DNA of 19,664 bases, from the NCBI GenBank assembly GCA_929200515.1, contig CAKNAD010000020.1, forward strand, positions 1 to 19,664, in the 5' to 3' direction. Origin of the DNA: Candidatus Gorgonimonas leptogorgiae. GTDB taxonomy: Bacteria > Pseudomonadota > Gammaproteobacteria > Pseudomonadales > Endozoicomonadaceae. Position numbers and translations under genes: made by a program. Below the pieces are notes generated by a model, which did no database searches, was not told where the DNA came from, and saw nothing but the letters and a program-made list of their open reading frames with translations. Shown piece after piece: positions 7,414 through 16,832 of the stretch; position 1 is the stretch's first letter, and each line of letters opens with the position of its first letter.

Positions 7414-8442
7414 ATGAAACATTTAATTATCGCACCTTCATGGTTGGGAGATATTATTATGTCGCAATCATTACTAATTATTATTAAAAAGCAATTACCT
7501 GAAGCAGATATCGATATTTTAGCTCCTACTTGGTCACATCCGCTATTACAATTAATGCCAGAAGTAAATTCAACTATAGATTTTAATACAAAGCATGGGG
7601 AGTTAGCATTAGGCTACAGAAGTAATATTGCTAAACAATTACGCACTAACGATTATAAAAAATGTTATGTGTTACCTAATTCTTTTAAATCTGCGTTAGT
7701 TCCTTGGTTAGCTAAAATACCATCTAGAGTTGGCTGGCGTGGTGAATTTCGCTACGGCTTACTTAATGATTGTCGTGTTTTAAATAAATCACAATTACCG
7801 TTAATGGCATCTAGATATGCTGCTTTAGCATATTCAAAAGGAAAAAAGTTACCAACACAATCAGAGTTTCCTAAAATTAGATTAACTACGCAACAAACAA
7901 CTGAGTTATTAACAGCTTTTAAGCTAAAAAATCAGGTGCCTACGCTAGCAATTTGCCCTGGAGCCGCTTTTGGTTCTGCCAAGCAGTGGCCGGCAGAGTA
8001 TCATGCTAAAGTTATTGAATATGCATTACAACAAAAATGGCAGGTTATTATTTTAGGATCTAAGCAAGATATAACCATTAGCAATATGATACAAAGCAAT
8101 TTATCATCTGTATATACAGATAAAATTATGGACCTTACAGGTAACACAGCATTAATGGAAGTAATTGCATTAATAGCATTTGCTGATATTACTATTAGTA
8201 ATGACTCTGGACTTATGCATCTAGCGGCAGCACTTAATAAACCGCAAATAGCTATTTTCGGTTCTACTAGTATATCGCATGCGCCACCGATGAATGCATT
8301 AGCTGAAGCCTTGTCTGTTGATATTGACTGCAAGCCCTGTAATAAAAGAGTATGTCCTCTTAAGCATCATAAGTGTATGCGCCAAATACTGCCTGCAATG
8401 GTAATTAATAAATTAGAAAAAATGATAACCCTTAAAAATTAA
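7414..8442 (+). CDS. waaF: ADP-heptose--LPS heptosyltransferase II (WaaF)
   Basis: 342 aa, normal for the family (GT9, GT-B fold). WaaF adds the second L-glycero-D-manno-heptose from ADP-heptose to the LPS inner core at the cytoplasmic face of the inner membrane. Motifs: PSWLGD (8-13), CPGAAFGSAKQWP (181-193), ISNDSGLMHLAAAL (261-274, ADP-heptose site) and the C-terminal Cys cluster CKPCNKRVCPLKHHKCM (306-322). The start is the ATG that places the GT9 N-terminal strand MKHLIIAPSW in register. It implies that the organism makes heptose-containing LPS; no other waa gene is near. The gene ends in an overlap of stop codons with the convergent methyltransferase gene. Confidence 0.96.
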   Translation: MKHLIIAPSWLGDIIMSQSLLIIIKKQLPEADIDILAPTWSHPLLQLMPEVNSTIDFNTKHGELALGYRSNIAKQLRTNDYKKCYVLPNSFKSALVPWLAKIPSRVGWRGEFRYGLLNDCRVLNKSQLPLMASRYAALAYSKGKKLPTQSEFPKIRLTTQQTTELLTAFKLKNQVPTLAICPGAAFGSAKQWPAEYHAKVIEYALQQKWQVIILGSKQDITISNMIQSNLSSVYTDKIMDLTGNTALMEVIALIAFADITISNDSGLMHLAAALNKPQIAIFGSTSISHAPPMNALAEALSVDIDCKPCNKRVCPLKHHKCMRQILPAMVINKLEKMITLKN

Positions 8443-9122
8443 CTTTGATGAGTTATTATAATTAGATAATCTTGCTGCACTTTTACAAATTTAGCATCGT
8501 AACCAGTTAGATTATCGAAATATTCTATATATTGAGGTAGCTGCCTACTAGTAGACCAAACATCTTCAATTATATAAACGCCATTTTTTTTGAGTAGCTT
8601 ATTAGTATTTTCAAACAGTGTGATATTGGCATTAAATTCATGTAAGCCATCATCAATAATTATATCTACAGTATTATTTTGCAACTCTGCCTGATTAATA
8701 AAATTATTTATACTAGTTTTTGAAGTTTGATCACAGATATAAGTTGCAATTTTCTCTTCAGAAAAAAGCACATCGGGGTCTATGTCAACGCCAATAATTT
8801 TTGCATTGGTAAAGTATTCACTCCAGGCTCGTAAGCTTCCTCCTGGTAGGTTGTGTTTTAAATGCGGAATACTACCTTTGATATCAGGATTTTTACTGCC
8901 TATACCACATTCTAGAACTAAGTTAACCTTAGTTTTAATCATGCAAAATAATAGTTCGTAAATTTCATTATAGCGCATGCCATGCTGTGATTTTTGTTGT
9001 GTCTTAAATAAGCTATAGCCTTTATTTGATCCGTATTTATCGAACATAACACCAAGATCATTTTGCTTATAGTTATTAAAACAAACATCTGTTTTGAATT
9101 TAAAATTGCTGGTATCTGACAT
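8439..9122 (-). CDS. Class I SAM-dependent methyltransferase
   Basis: 227 aa. DKYGSNKGYSLF (28-39) opens a domain found in sugar/macrolide-type methyltransferases. It is followed by motif I VLECGIG (69-75), GGSLRAWSEYF (94-104), the acidic loop end GVDID (111-115) that would bind the SAM ribose, IIIDDGLHE (154-162) with Asp/His residues typical of metal-dependent O-methyltransferases of the MycE type, and IIEDVW (184-189). The substrate is unknown; glycans or a small hydroxylated compound are usual for relatives, and waaF next door makes a surface glycan possible. AGGAA lies about 8 bases before the ATG, with TATACT (minus strand, 9144-9149) as a possible -10 box. The stop shares TTAA with the waaF stop. 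Confidence 0.85.
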   Translation of the reverse strand: MSDTSNFKFKTDVCFNNYKQNDLGVMFDKYGSNKGYSLFKTQQKSQHGMRYNEIYELLFCMIKTKVNLVLECGIGSKNPDIKGSIPHLKHNLPGGSLRAWSEYFTNAKIIGVDIDPDVLFSEEKIATYICDQTSKTSINNFINQAELQNNTVDIIIDDGLHEFNANITLFENTNKLLKKNGVYIIEDVWSTSRQLPQYIEYFDNLTGYDAKFVKVQQDYLIIITHQS

Positions 9123-9208
9123 ATTATTATTTCCTAGCTATATAGTATATTTTTTTTAAAATATACACTTTTTAAAGGTTAAGAACAAGAATTTAGGAAA
9201 TAAAATAA

Positions 9209-10861
9209 CTATGCTGTTTGCTTTTTACGAGAAAATACAATACGACCATGTTTAGTAGAAATAGAATTGTTTTTTATATCTGCTTTACTAGCGGTATTAT
9301 ATTCAACACGCCTGTCATCAGAAATAAAGTTTTTAATACTAAGTTGTTTAACATATTCAGCTGATGTTAATGCTATTGTTTTATATATAGTAGTATCATT
9401 TGGATCATAGAATTTTATATATATATTATTATTTTTGTATGTTATTTCAAGCATCATTGCATGGCTAAATGTTAGCATAGCGAATCTAGCGGTGCTATTA
9501 TCAGGAGAGTTTATGACTGCGTTACACATGGAGTATAGTGTATCAGCAAGATTATCTTCTGATGTGGGAATAAACTCCAATTCATCAGGAACGAACGTAG
9601 ATGAAAAAAAATCTATATTACTCTCTATAAGAAAATCATTTATCATAACATAGTGTTCTATTATGATGCCCCATAGAGAATCTAATTTCTTTTTAGATAT
9701 TGACTCAAAAGATTCATCTTTTATTATAGATCTAATTTTTTTTGCAACTTTTTTTTTGTTATTACTATCAAAATAGTCAGCTAGTTGTTCTAAATTACAT
9801 ACTGCTTGGTCTGTTGATTTTTCTGTTGTTAAATCAGAATTTTTTTCTATCCCTAACTTTTCTAATATTTGTAGTTGTTGCTGTATCTTATCTATCTCAG
9901 GGTTACTCATACCATCGGGAATTAGATGGTAAATAATTAATATTCTGATTGTATTTTCCATTTTTTTTATATCAGATTTATAAATATCGATAAGCTCCTT
10001 TCTACTTTCGCCTACATAACGCTTTATACCTAACACCTTGGATTTTACTATTGCTGTTGACTCTTTAATTTTGTTAATATGTTTTAAGATACTATTTGCG
10101 TTAGAATCATTGTAAAACTTTGTAATTTGCGGTTCTAGTAAAGATAAACTTTCAGTTATTTTAGTTAAACAAGCGTATTCAGGTAAACTAGGTGGAATTA
10201 AATATTCTCGTATACGATTGTGAAAAGAAAAATCAATGTCTAAGAACTCATCTTCAAGTAACTGAAATACTGTTTTATTTGTATTTTTTATGTGTTTATT
10301 ATGTTCCCTAATGCTTTCCAATAACTTTATAAAGTCTTGTTTATCCTTTATGTCATTTAAATCTTCTAGTGTTATTAATCCAGTCATAAAAGCAGTACTA
10401 AGATGTCTACATACTAAAATTTCTTCGTTAGTTGAGAATTTAATACCTATCTTTTCTAATAATGCCTTTATCTCTAAAATTAACCAACTAAAAAAACCTA
10501 TATATATCAGTTTTCCTTTATCAGATATTGCACCATTTAGATCAAAATTGTTTTTTAATGAAGAAGAATAAGATTCTAATATATTTATATCTTCAGGGTT
10601 GTCTATAGTTGATATGTTTAAATAACTTCCAGAATTATTAATTCTCACTTTTCGTTCAGCAATTTTTAGAGCTTTAATATCATCAGAGAGATCACCACGA
10701 GGTGGAATTTTATTATCTACTTTATCAGTTTTAACAACATTTGTTTCAAAACCTGTATATTCTGAAGTTACTGCATCTTCCGTTGATATATCTTCTTGTT
10801 TAACTTTATTTAGCTTTTTATTTTGAGAATATAAACCTCGGTTTATTCTTGGTGCACCCAT
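9209..10861 (-). CDS. Putative effector with papain-like cysteine protease triad
   Basis: 550 aa, no signal peptide or clear membrane span. Residues 1-60 are polar and probably disordered, a common layout for secreted effectors. I see a candidate cysteine protease triad: EILVCRHLSTAF (138-148, Cys141 at a helix start, like CRxLS in C58/YopT-type enzymes), SHAMMLEI (456-463, His457) and IKFYDPNDT (472-480, Asp476), the last two spaced 19 residues apart. The HAM...FYDPN pair recalls YopT/AvrPphB and the ShET2/OspD3 group. The 316 residues between Cys and His are longer than usual and are mostly helical (about 230-410, with coiled-coil-like stretches), so a large insertion would be needed. AAGGA lies 10 bases before the ATG. 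Alternative: an unrelated helical effector with chance motifs. Confidence 0.45.
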   Translation of the reverse strand: MGAPRINRGLYSQNKKLNKVKQEDISTEDAVTSEYTGFETNVVKTDKVDNKIPPRGDLSDDIKALKIAERKVRINNSGSYLNISTIDNPEDINILESYSSSLKNNFDLNGAISDKGKLIYIGFFSWLILEIKALLEKIGIKFSTNEEILVCRHLSTAFMTGLITLEDLNDIKDKQDFIKLLESIREHNKHIKNTNKTVFQLLEDEFLDIDFSFHNRIREYLIPPSLPEYACLTKITESLSLLEPQITKFYNDSNANSILKHINKIKESTAIVKSKVLGIKRYVGESRKELIDIYKSDIKKMENTIRILIIYHLIPDGMSNPEIDKIQQQLQILEKLGIEKNSDLTTEKSTDQAVCNLEQLADYFDSNNKKKVAKKIRSIIKDESFESISKKKLDSLWGIIIEHYVMINDFLIESNIDFFSSTFVPDELEFIPTSEDNLADTLYSMCNAVINSPDNSTARFAMLTFSHAMMLEITYKNNNIYIKFYDPNDTTIYKTIALTSAEYVKQLSIKNFISDDRRVEYNTASKADIKNNSISTKHGRIVFSRKKQTA

Positions 10862-10965
10862 AAAATCTATATCCTTTATAAATAATGTTATTTTAATATA
10901 GTTTTTTACCCTAAGGACAAGTCTGCATAAAATAATACTGACGTTGTTACTGGAGGGGTATTTTA

Positions 10966-13900
10966 TTAAAAATTATATTGAAAAGCTGCGGTTATACCTA
11001 AAGAATTACTATAATCTTTATGAGATGCGATAATTCCCATGCTTAGATTAAATGCTTTTTTGATATTCATTTGTACTAATAAATTTAGATATAGATTATT
11101 CCTGCTATAATCATTTTGTTGTATATCAAATAATCCTTTAAAAAATTCTATTTGCTGTAAACGATCTTTGCGCAAATTAAAGTTACGAATATAACTAATA
11201 GATAACAAATATTTTGTATCTATATATTGAAATAAATTCATTGCATAATATAAACTCAACTCACAGCCGAAGTTTATTCTATGAGAAACCGTACGGTGCT
11301 TAATATTTGCTTGAATTGTTGGTTTAGTAATAAGTATTTTGCTATCACAACTGTATTGTGGAGTATTTATGTAGTGGAGCTCAAACCTACTAGATATATC
11401 AAAGTATAGTTTATTGATATTGTTTTTATAAATAAATTCACCCATGCTGGCAATTAAATTACTTGTGAAATTAGCACTAAATTCTTCTTGTAGTAATGTG
11501 TATTTTTCTTGTTGTTGACTTTGACCAAAAATAAGTATTAAATTAGCAGATGTTGTATTAAAGTTATAATTTGCATAAATAGCACTAGCGTTTGTCTTAA
11601 AATCGTAAGTATGATTTCTATTACTAGATGCTTGCCGGGAGCCCAAGTTTTTTACATGCGTATGGGCGTATCCTAGCATCCACCCTAAATGTAATTTGTT
11701 AAATACTCTGTCTATTCCTAAATTCATAAGACTAACATTATAATTATTGATCATATAACCATCAGCAGCTACATCTTTAGTTTGCTGATAGCTAGCACTA
11801 GACCAACCATAAGTATAGTTTTTCTCATGCAACATGTGAGTTTTTTTATGCTTATTATTCACAGTATTTTTATTTTGTATTGATAACCTGTTACTTATAT
11901 TAGTAAAAAAGTAGCTAAGGCTTTCTGAATTTGCAATATCGACAATATCGGAGTTATCTACTAATACTTGCTCTATAAGATCATAGATATCTCTAGGTAA
12001 CAAAGGCGTTAGTGGTTTATTTGGTTGGTATGTTTTATAATCTTGGTATTCTGCAAGATTTCGCAATAAGCTTACTGGATTTTTAGCAAATTTATTTACA
12101 TTAGTAAAAAAAGCATTTTGAATCTGTTGTAAATGCATGTTCATTTCAACATCATCAGAATGATCTTCTAATAAATAATCTAATAGTTTTTTAGAGTCAG
12201 GTCTAAATTTATTTTGAGATATATAATGACCTAGTTGAGTTAATGCAGCGTTTTTACATTGACCGCGAGTAAATTCGTGTAATAGCTTGCTTAATTTTTT
12301 TAGAGCTATAGGATGCTCTTGTATACTACTAATTTTAGCTACATCTAACCAAGTGCCTTTAACTACTAATTTTATAGTTTCTGTATCATTAATGATACGC
12401 GGGTTATCAGCATCTATATAGAGTAATATAGAAGATGATTTTACTTTTTGTACGGCTAATAAATTAGTTGTAGAAGCTTCAAGATGTAATTTACTAGCAC
12501 TAAATACTGTAAACTCAAAAGAATTATTTAAATAGCTTTTAGGTGGTGCGGTATCTGCTGTGATAATAATAGCAGGTATTTTTGGATCTGTATTACAATT
12601 AAAAGATTTTTGAACTGTTAATAATGACTCCTCTGCTACAGTTAGTTTTCTTGTGGGGGCAGTTAAATATAACTGTGATTGTTTATCACCGATGTATGAT
12701 TGTATTATTGAACCACCTTTGAGTTTTATTATACCATGATTAATAATATTTAATTTGTTATCTGCTAACATTTGTTTGACGGTAGCAGCAGCCTGATTAC
12801 CGACAATAAAACTAGCTTCTTTATTATTATTAGTTGCTATCTGCTTAACCACTAACTGTGCTTTATCAGCTAATTTTAATTGTTTGTTTATATAGATACA
12901 ATTATTAATCACTGCATAGCCTGTAATTGCACTATTAATAATAATCTTACCGCCATTTATTTCTTTTACTTGTTCAAGGGTATTACAAATCAACGTGCCA
13001 TCTGTATTGCATAAAGAGCCATAACAAATAAAGTTATTTGTTTTTATTGTACCTGTATTAGTTGAACTGTTTTTAATAAAAATACTCTCATTAGCAGTAA
13101 TATGCCCACTATTTTTTACTGCTTTTATTGTTATGGTATTAGCAACTATATTGCCATATTTTGATACTTTTAATAGATGCTTGCTACCTTGTATTTGTTC
13201 TACATTTAGGTTACCGCTTTGTTGAATATCTCCAGTAAAATATAAAGTTCCTTGTATATAGGTTGTTCCTGCACCAGGGTCTAATACTTCACTAACTTCA
13301 AGTCTAGAACCAATAGCATTTGCAGTAATTGTTGCTTGTTTTATAGTTGCAAATTTTGCTATGGCGTTAGCCATATTAGTCATTGTTGCAGCAGAGGAAA
13401 AATATTTTGCAGATAAATATCCACTATTAGCAGATTCTTTCGAATGTAGAAAAAGTTTTTCGTTTATTATGGTTGTTCCTTGGTTATTAATAGATCCTAT
13501 ATTTACACTATTTAATATATGAACGTTATTTTTTGGTGCTATGGTAAGATTAAATTTTTTACCAGATAACGACTTTAGAAGAAAATTATATTTGGTAGTT
13601 AAGGTAGGTGGGTGTACTACTGAGTGAGTTACTTCCTTTTTTATTATGCTATGTTTGTCAGGATGTGCTATCTTATAAGCATTTTGTACTGTATTAGTAG
13701 CAGAGTGAGTCTTTGTTGAAGCAACAGTTGTTGTTGCTACTGTATTAGTTATTGTGATCGGGGTTACCTGTAAGATTGCTTTTTTAGGAGTTGATTTTAG
13801 AGGAGATATTACTCCAGTGATAGTTGTATCTCCTGTTAAATAAGCATCTTGATTAATAACAAAGTTTCCGATAATTAATTTAGAAATACCAACTTTAGCA

Positions 13901-16590
13901 TTACGATTTTTACCTTGAATGACATTATGTTTATATAATCCTTTGAGTTCAGCTAATTCAAGTGTTCCATTATTAGTTATGGTTCCGGCAACTATAAAAG
14001 TACCCTTGCAACTAACAAAACCATTGTTAATTAAACTACCATCTTTAATAAAAAACTCTGTATGTCCTATATTTAAATTACCTTGGTTATAAAAAACACC
14101 ATTAGTTATTAATTTATGTGTAGTTATTGTTCCAATATTTGTTGCTGAATTGATAAGTAATTCGTTAGCTAGGTTAATGTTACCAGTTTTATAATTAATT
14201 AATTTATTTAGTGCGATATTTGTAGCTTGTATGTTACCTTTTATATTAAAATTATTTCCGATGATAGTTCCTGCGTTTAATTTACCCTCTTGAGTTGAAC
14301 TAGCTGTAATTGTTAAATAGCCTGTTATTGTAACTTCACCTATAATATTATTTTTAATTAATACGCTATTGTGGTTATTTGATGTATTATTAATAATACT
14401 ATCTTTAATATCATTAATTACTATTTTTCCATTATCATTATTGGTAATAGGTGCTGAATTTACTAGTGTGTTCACTATTAAATGACCAGTATTAATAGAA
14501 TGCTTGGCTAGTGTTAAAGTTTTATTTATAGTTAAATTATTACTATTATTAAGCTGTATTAAATGAATATCTTGAATGATAGTAATGCTCCCTGTGTTAG
14601 TTAAACTTGATTTGCTATCTATTTTGCTATCAATAAACAGGTTTGCGGTATTTTTTATATTATTTTTAAGTAGCAATTTACCATTAGCATCACTAGTTAT
14701 AGATACTTCACCGTTAATATTATTAGTTATGATTATTTTACCACTATTAATAATACGAGCATTATAAATTGAGAAGCAATTCAGTTTTCCGGTAATATGA
14801 TTTACTAGTTCGTTGCCTTTATCAAGAGATGTTATTAAGCTTCCTGCATGTAACTTACCTTTATTTCTTGATTTTTTTGCTAACTTTAATACAAGTTTAC
14901 TGTGAAAGATACTATTAATGTCATCATTATACAATGCAGATAAACTAGTATTATTATTTATATACACAGAACTTTCATTGTGCAATTCTGTTCCATAGAG
15001 ATAATCAGCAATTAATGTGCTATTTTGACTAACATTTGTTGTTTTTACGCCAATACTGCCTTTTACGTGCACCATACCTTCAATAGTATTGAGTACTAAA
15101 AATTCACCATTATTTATAATGTTAATATTTTTTATTTGGTTTACTTTTACTGTTGCTATGGAATTATTAATAAAGTTAACAGTTTTTGTAGAGGTATAAG
15201 TATCAAAGATTATGTTATCAGCAGTTAAGTTATTATTGTTAACTATTCCTGCTAATTTAATACTATTAGTAATATTAATAGAACCAGAGTTAATTAGAGT
15301 TGCAGTTGCTCCAACTATATTGGTTGCTTGTAAATCACCTTTTTGTGAAATTTTACCTTTTAACTGTAAACTACCTGAAATAGTTACATTATTTTTTATA
15401 CTTTGCATTACAGTTAAATTTGCTTGATTGTTAATGACACAGCCATTTAGTTTTTGTGCCGTTATACTGCCGTAGTTGTTAATGGCAGCTACGGTAGTTA
15501 AAGCATTAAGTTGCATTATGCCACTATTAGTTGATTCTTCAGTTAAACCTAATACACCTGCTATAAAAGCCTTTCCATTTATTAGATTATTGAGTTTACT
15601 AATCTTAGCATTGTTAACTACTACAATCGAACCACTATTAATAAGTGTGGAGTCAGATTTATTGCTACGAATAGCAATTAATGATAATATATTTTTGTTG
15701 TCTATAGTAACTGTAGCAAAATTAAATATAAGACTAGTTTTAGTTTTTGTAACCGTAGCATCTTCTTGACCTATATTGCCTAAGTTAGTAATTTTGCAAT
15801 TGTCACCACAAAGTTTAATACTGCCTATGACAGTTGCTGTAGAAGTATTAATAAAGTTAAACTTTCGATCACTTTTATCAGCCTTATTATAGAGAATACT
15901 TAGTATAGAATACCCTTTAGAGTTAATAATATTGTGGTTAGTAATGGTTCCATTAAGTAAATTGGCGGCTCCTAATATAGATATCGCACTGCATTGGCTA
16001 TGTTTATTAGTACTAGCAACGATGCTTTCTAAAACTCCAAAATTATTAATATCGGTAGAGATTGATTGTTTTATTTTTATACATCCTGCACCGCCTTTAA
16101 CCCCTGCTAAGCCACGAACTAGCATAACTCCTTGTGGTTCAATTGTTATGCCTTTTTCTATAGTCAATTCGCTATTACTTGTACTATTTGAGGACTCTAT
16201 TATTAAACCAGATTGTTTTGTTATTGCATGCTTTCTTGTGTGAGTGCTATCTATGGTTCCGCCTATAACTATAGATTGTATAGATGTGTTTTTTATTACT
16301 TTTATCAAAACAGTAGCAGGATCTACATTAATGTTTCTAATTGCATATATATCTCCCCTATTAGCGGTTCCTACAGTAGGAATCATACCTAAAGAGATAA
16401 TTTTAACGTCGTGTTCAATTGTATAAAAACCTAGCTTGTCGTAGATTTCGGTAATAATACCATCGATACTTGTGTCTTTTATAGCCTGAGCATTTATTAT
16501 AATAAAGCTAATTAATATATTAACTAGTAATTTATAATATTTTTTACACAAGAATAAAAATAATTTAAACCATTTAATAGTTAATTGCAT
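10966..16590 (-). CDS. Giant type Va autotransporter (beta-helix passenger)
   Basis: 1874 aa from ATG at 16590; a TTG at 16602 would add four residues, and neither has a Shine-Dalgarno. The signal peptide is long with two hydrophobic stretches, cut after NAQA (33-36). The passenger (about 37-1415) is built of short Asn/Ser/Thr/Ile-rich strands with repeated 'xxNxGxIxxxx' turns such as INSGSINIT and NNGTLELAEL, as in right-handed beta-helices. A Thr/Val/His-rich low-complexity insert at about 940-1000 interrupts it. A helical region (about 1415-1590) leads into a 284-residue beta-barrel (about 1591-1874) beginning NYTYGWSSASY and ending AAFQYNF, with the terminal Phe required for BAM recognition. 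The exported passenger is likely a surface adhesin or invasin of the Sca/AIDA kind; no protease triad was recognised. Confidence 0.88.
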   Translation of the reverse strand: MQLTIKWFKLFLFLCKKYYKLLVNILISFIIINAQAIKDTSIDGIITEIYDKLGFYTIEHDVKIISLGMIPTVGTANRGDIYAIRNINVDPATVLIKVIKNTSIQSIVIGGTIDSTHTRKHAITKQSGLIIESSNSTSNSELTIEKGITIEPQGVMLVRGLAGVKGGAGCIKIKQSISTDINNFGVLESIVASTNKHSQCSAISILGAANLLNGTITNHNIINSKGYSILSILYNKADKSDRKFNFINTSTATVIGSIKLCGDNCKITNLGNIGQEDATVTKTKTSLIFNFATVTIDNKNILSLIAIRSNKSDSTLINSGSIVVVNNAKISKLNNLINGKAFIAGVLGLTEESTNSGIMQLNALTTVAAINNYGSITAQKLNGCVINNQANLTVMQSIKNNVTISGSLQLKGKISQKGDLQATNIVGATATLINSGSINITNSIKLAGIVNNNNLTADNIIFDTYTSTKTVNFINNSIATVKVNQIKNINIINNGEFLVLNTIEGMVHVKGSIGVKTTNVSQNSTLIADYLYGTELHNESSVYINNNTSLSALYNDDINSIFHSKLVLKLAKKSRNKGKLHAGSLITSLDKGNELVNHITGKLNCFSIYNARIINSGKIIITNNINGEVSITSDANGKLLLKNNIKNTANLFIDSKIDSKSSLTNTGSITIIQDIHLIQLNNSNNLTINKTLTLAKHSINTGHLIVNTLVNSAPITNNDNGKIVINDIKDSIINNTSNNHNSVLIKNNIIGEVTITGYLTITASSTQEGKLNAGTIIGNNFNIKGNIQATNIALNKLINYKTGNINLANELLINSATNIGTITTHKLITNGVFYNQGNLNIGHTEFFIKDGSLINNGFVSCKGTFIVAGTITNNGTLELAELKGLYKHNVIQGKNRNAKVGISKLIIGNFVINQDAYLTGDTTITGVISPLKSTPKKAILQVTPITITNTVATTTVASTKTHSATNTVQNAYKIAHPDKHSIIKKEVTHSVVHPPTLTTKYNFLLKSLSGKKFNLTIAPKNNVHILNSVNIGSINNQGTTIINEKLFLHSKESANSGYLSAKYFSSAATMTNMANAIAKFATIKQATITANAIGSRLEVSEVLDPGAGTTYIQGTLYFTGDIQQSGNLNVEQIQGSKHLLKVSKYGNIVANTITIKAVKNSGHITANESIFIKNSSTNTGTIKTNNFICYGSLCNTDGTLICNTLEQVKEINGGKIIINSAITGYAVINNCIYINKQLKLADKAQLVVKQIATNNNKEASFIVGNQAAATVKQMLADNKLNIINHGIIKLKGGSIIQSYIGDKQSQLYLTAPTRKLTVAEESLLTVQKSFNCNTDPKIPAIIITADTAPPKSYLNNSFEFTVFSASKLHLEASTTNLLAVQKVKSSSILLYIDADNPRIINDTETIKLVVKGTWLDVAKISSIQEHPIALKKLSKLLHEFTRGQCKNAALTQLGHYISQNKFRPDSKKLLDYLLEDHSDDVEMNMHLQQIQNAFFTNVNKFAKNPVSLLRNLAEYQDYKTYQPNKPLTPLLPRDIYDLIEQVLVDNSDIVDIANSESLSYFFTNISNRLSIQNKNTVNNKHKKTHMLHEKNYTYGWSSASYQQTKDVAADGYMINNYNVSLMNLGIDRVFNKLHLGWMLGYAHTHVKNLGSRQASSNRNHTYDFKTNASAIYANYNFNTTSANLILIFGQSQQQEKYTLLQEEFSANFTSNLIASMGEFIYKNNINKLYFDISSRFELHYINTPQYSCDSKILITKPTIQANIKHRTVSHRINFGCELSLYYAMNLFQYIDTKYLLSISYIRNFNLRKDRLQQIEFFKGLFDIQQNDYSRNNLYLNLLVQMNIKKAFNLSMGIIASHKDYSNSLGITAAFQYNF

Positions 16591-16617
16591 GATAATAATC
16601 AATTAGTTAATTCTGAA

Positions 16618-16635
16618 CTATCTTTTAAAAGATAG
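16618..16635. promoter_or_regulatory. 18-base perfect palindrome upstream of autotransporter
   Basis: CTATCTTTTAAAAGATAG reads the same on both strands and ends 28 bases before the autotransporter ATG. It could be a dimer operator, or in the mRNA a 7-bp hairpin with a TTAA loop that controls initiation at a start lacking a Shine-Dalgarno. No T-run follows it, so it is not a terminator. Confidence 0.4.
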
Positions 16636-16725
16636 ACCATAAATTAACAACATGCTAAATTATTTAAAGTTATTTATTATGATTAATTAATATCAATATT
16701 TTGTGCTATTAAATTAGTGAAATTT

Positions 16726-16759
16726 TGGAGGAGAGATTTTATTGAAAATAGGCTGTAAT
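16726..16759 (-). pseudogene. Possible remnant of a second autotransporter 3' end
   Basis: Read on the minus strand, 16739-16759 encodes ITAYFQ and TAA; the intact autotransporter ends ITAAFQYNF and TAA. After the stop, both continue AAT plus a pyrimidine stretch ending CCTCCA. The match ends there: codons further upstream of ITAYFQ do not resemble the barrel. It may be what is left of a tandem duplicate, or chance in AT-rich DNA. Read on the plus strand, the same bases make GGAGGA before a 10-codon TTG ORF, which I do not annotate. Confidence 0.2.
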
Positions 16760-16832
16760 ATGCAAAAGCACTAACAATAATAAAGTTAATTGTGTTAAAA
16801 GTTACCTACTGCTATGTTTTATTATTGTTTCT

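Noticed and set aside
15212..15427. Several plus-strand open frames of 60-100 codons opposite the autotransporter (for example here, 15476-15769 and 15932-16243)
   Set aside because: They are Leu/Ile/Val-rich antisense readings of an Asn/Thr-rich repeat gene, with no ribosome sites or family features.
16591..16602. TTG start for the autotransporter at 16602
   Set aside because: No Shine-Dalgarno supports it; the ATG at 16590 gives a full signal peptide. The difference is four residues.
16744..16773. Ten-codon plus-strand ORF starting TTG at 16742 after GGAGGA
   Set aside because: The ribosome-site match is good but the ORF is tiny and starts with TTG, there is no promoter, and the same bases are explained as a possible autotransporter remnant.
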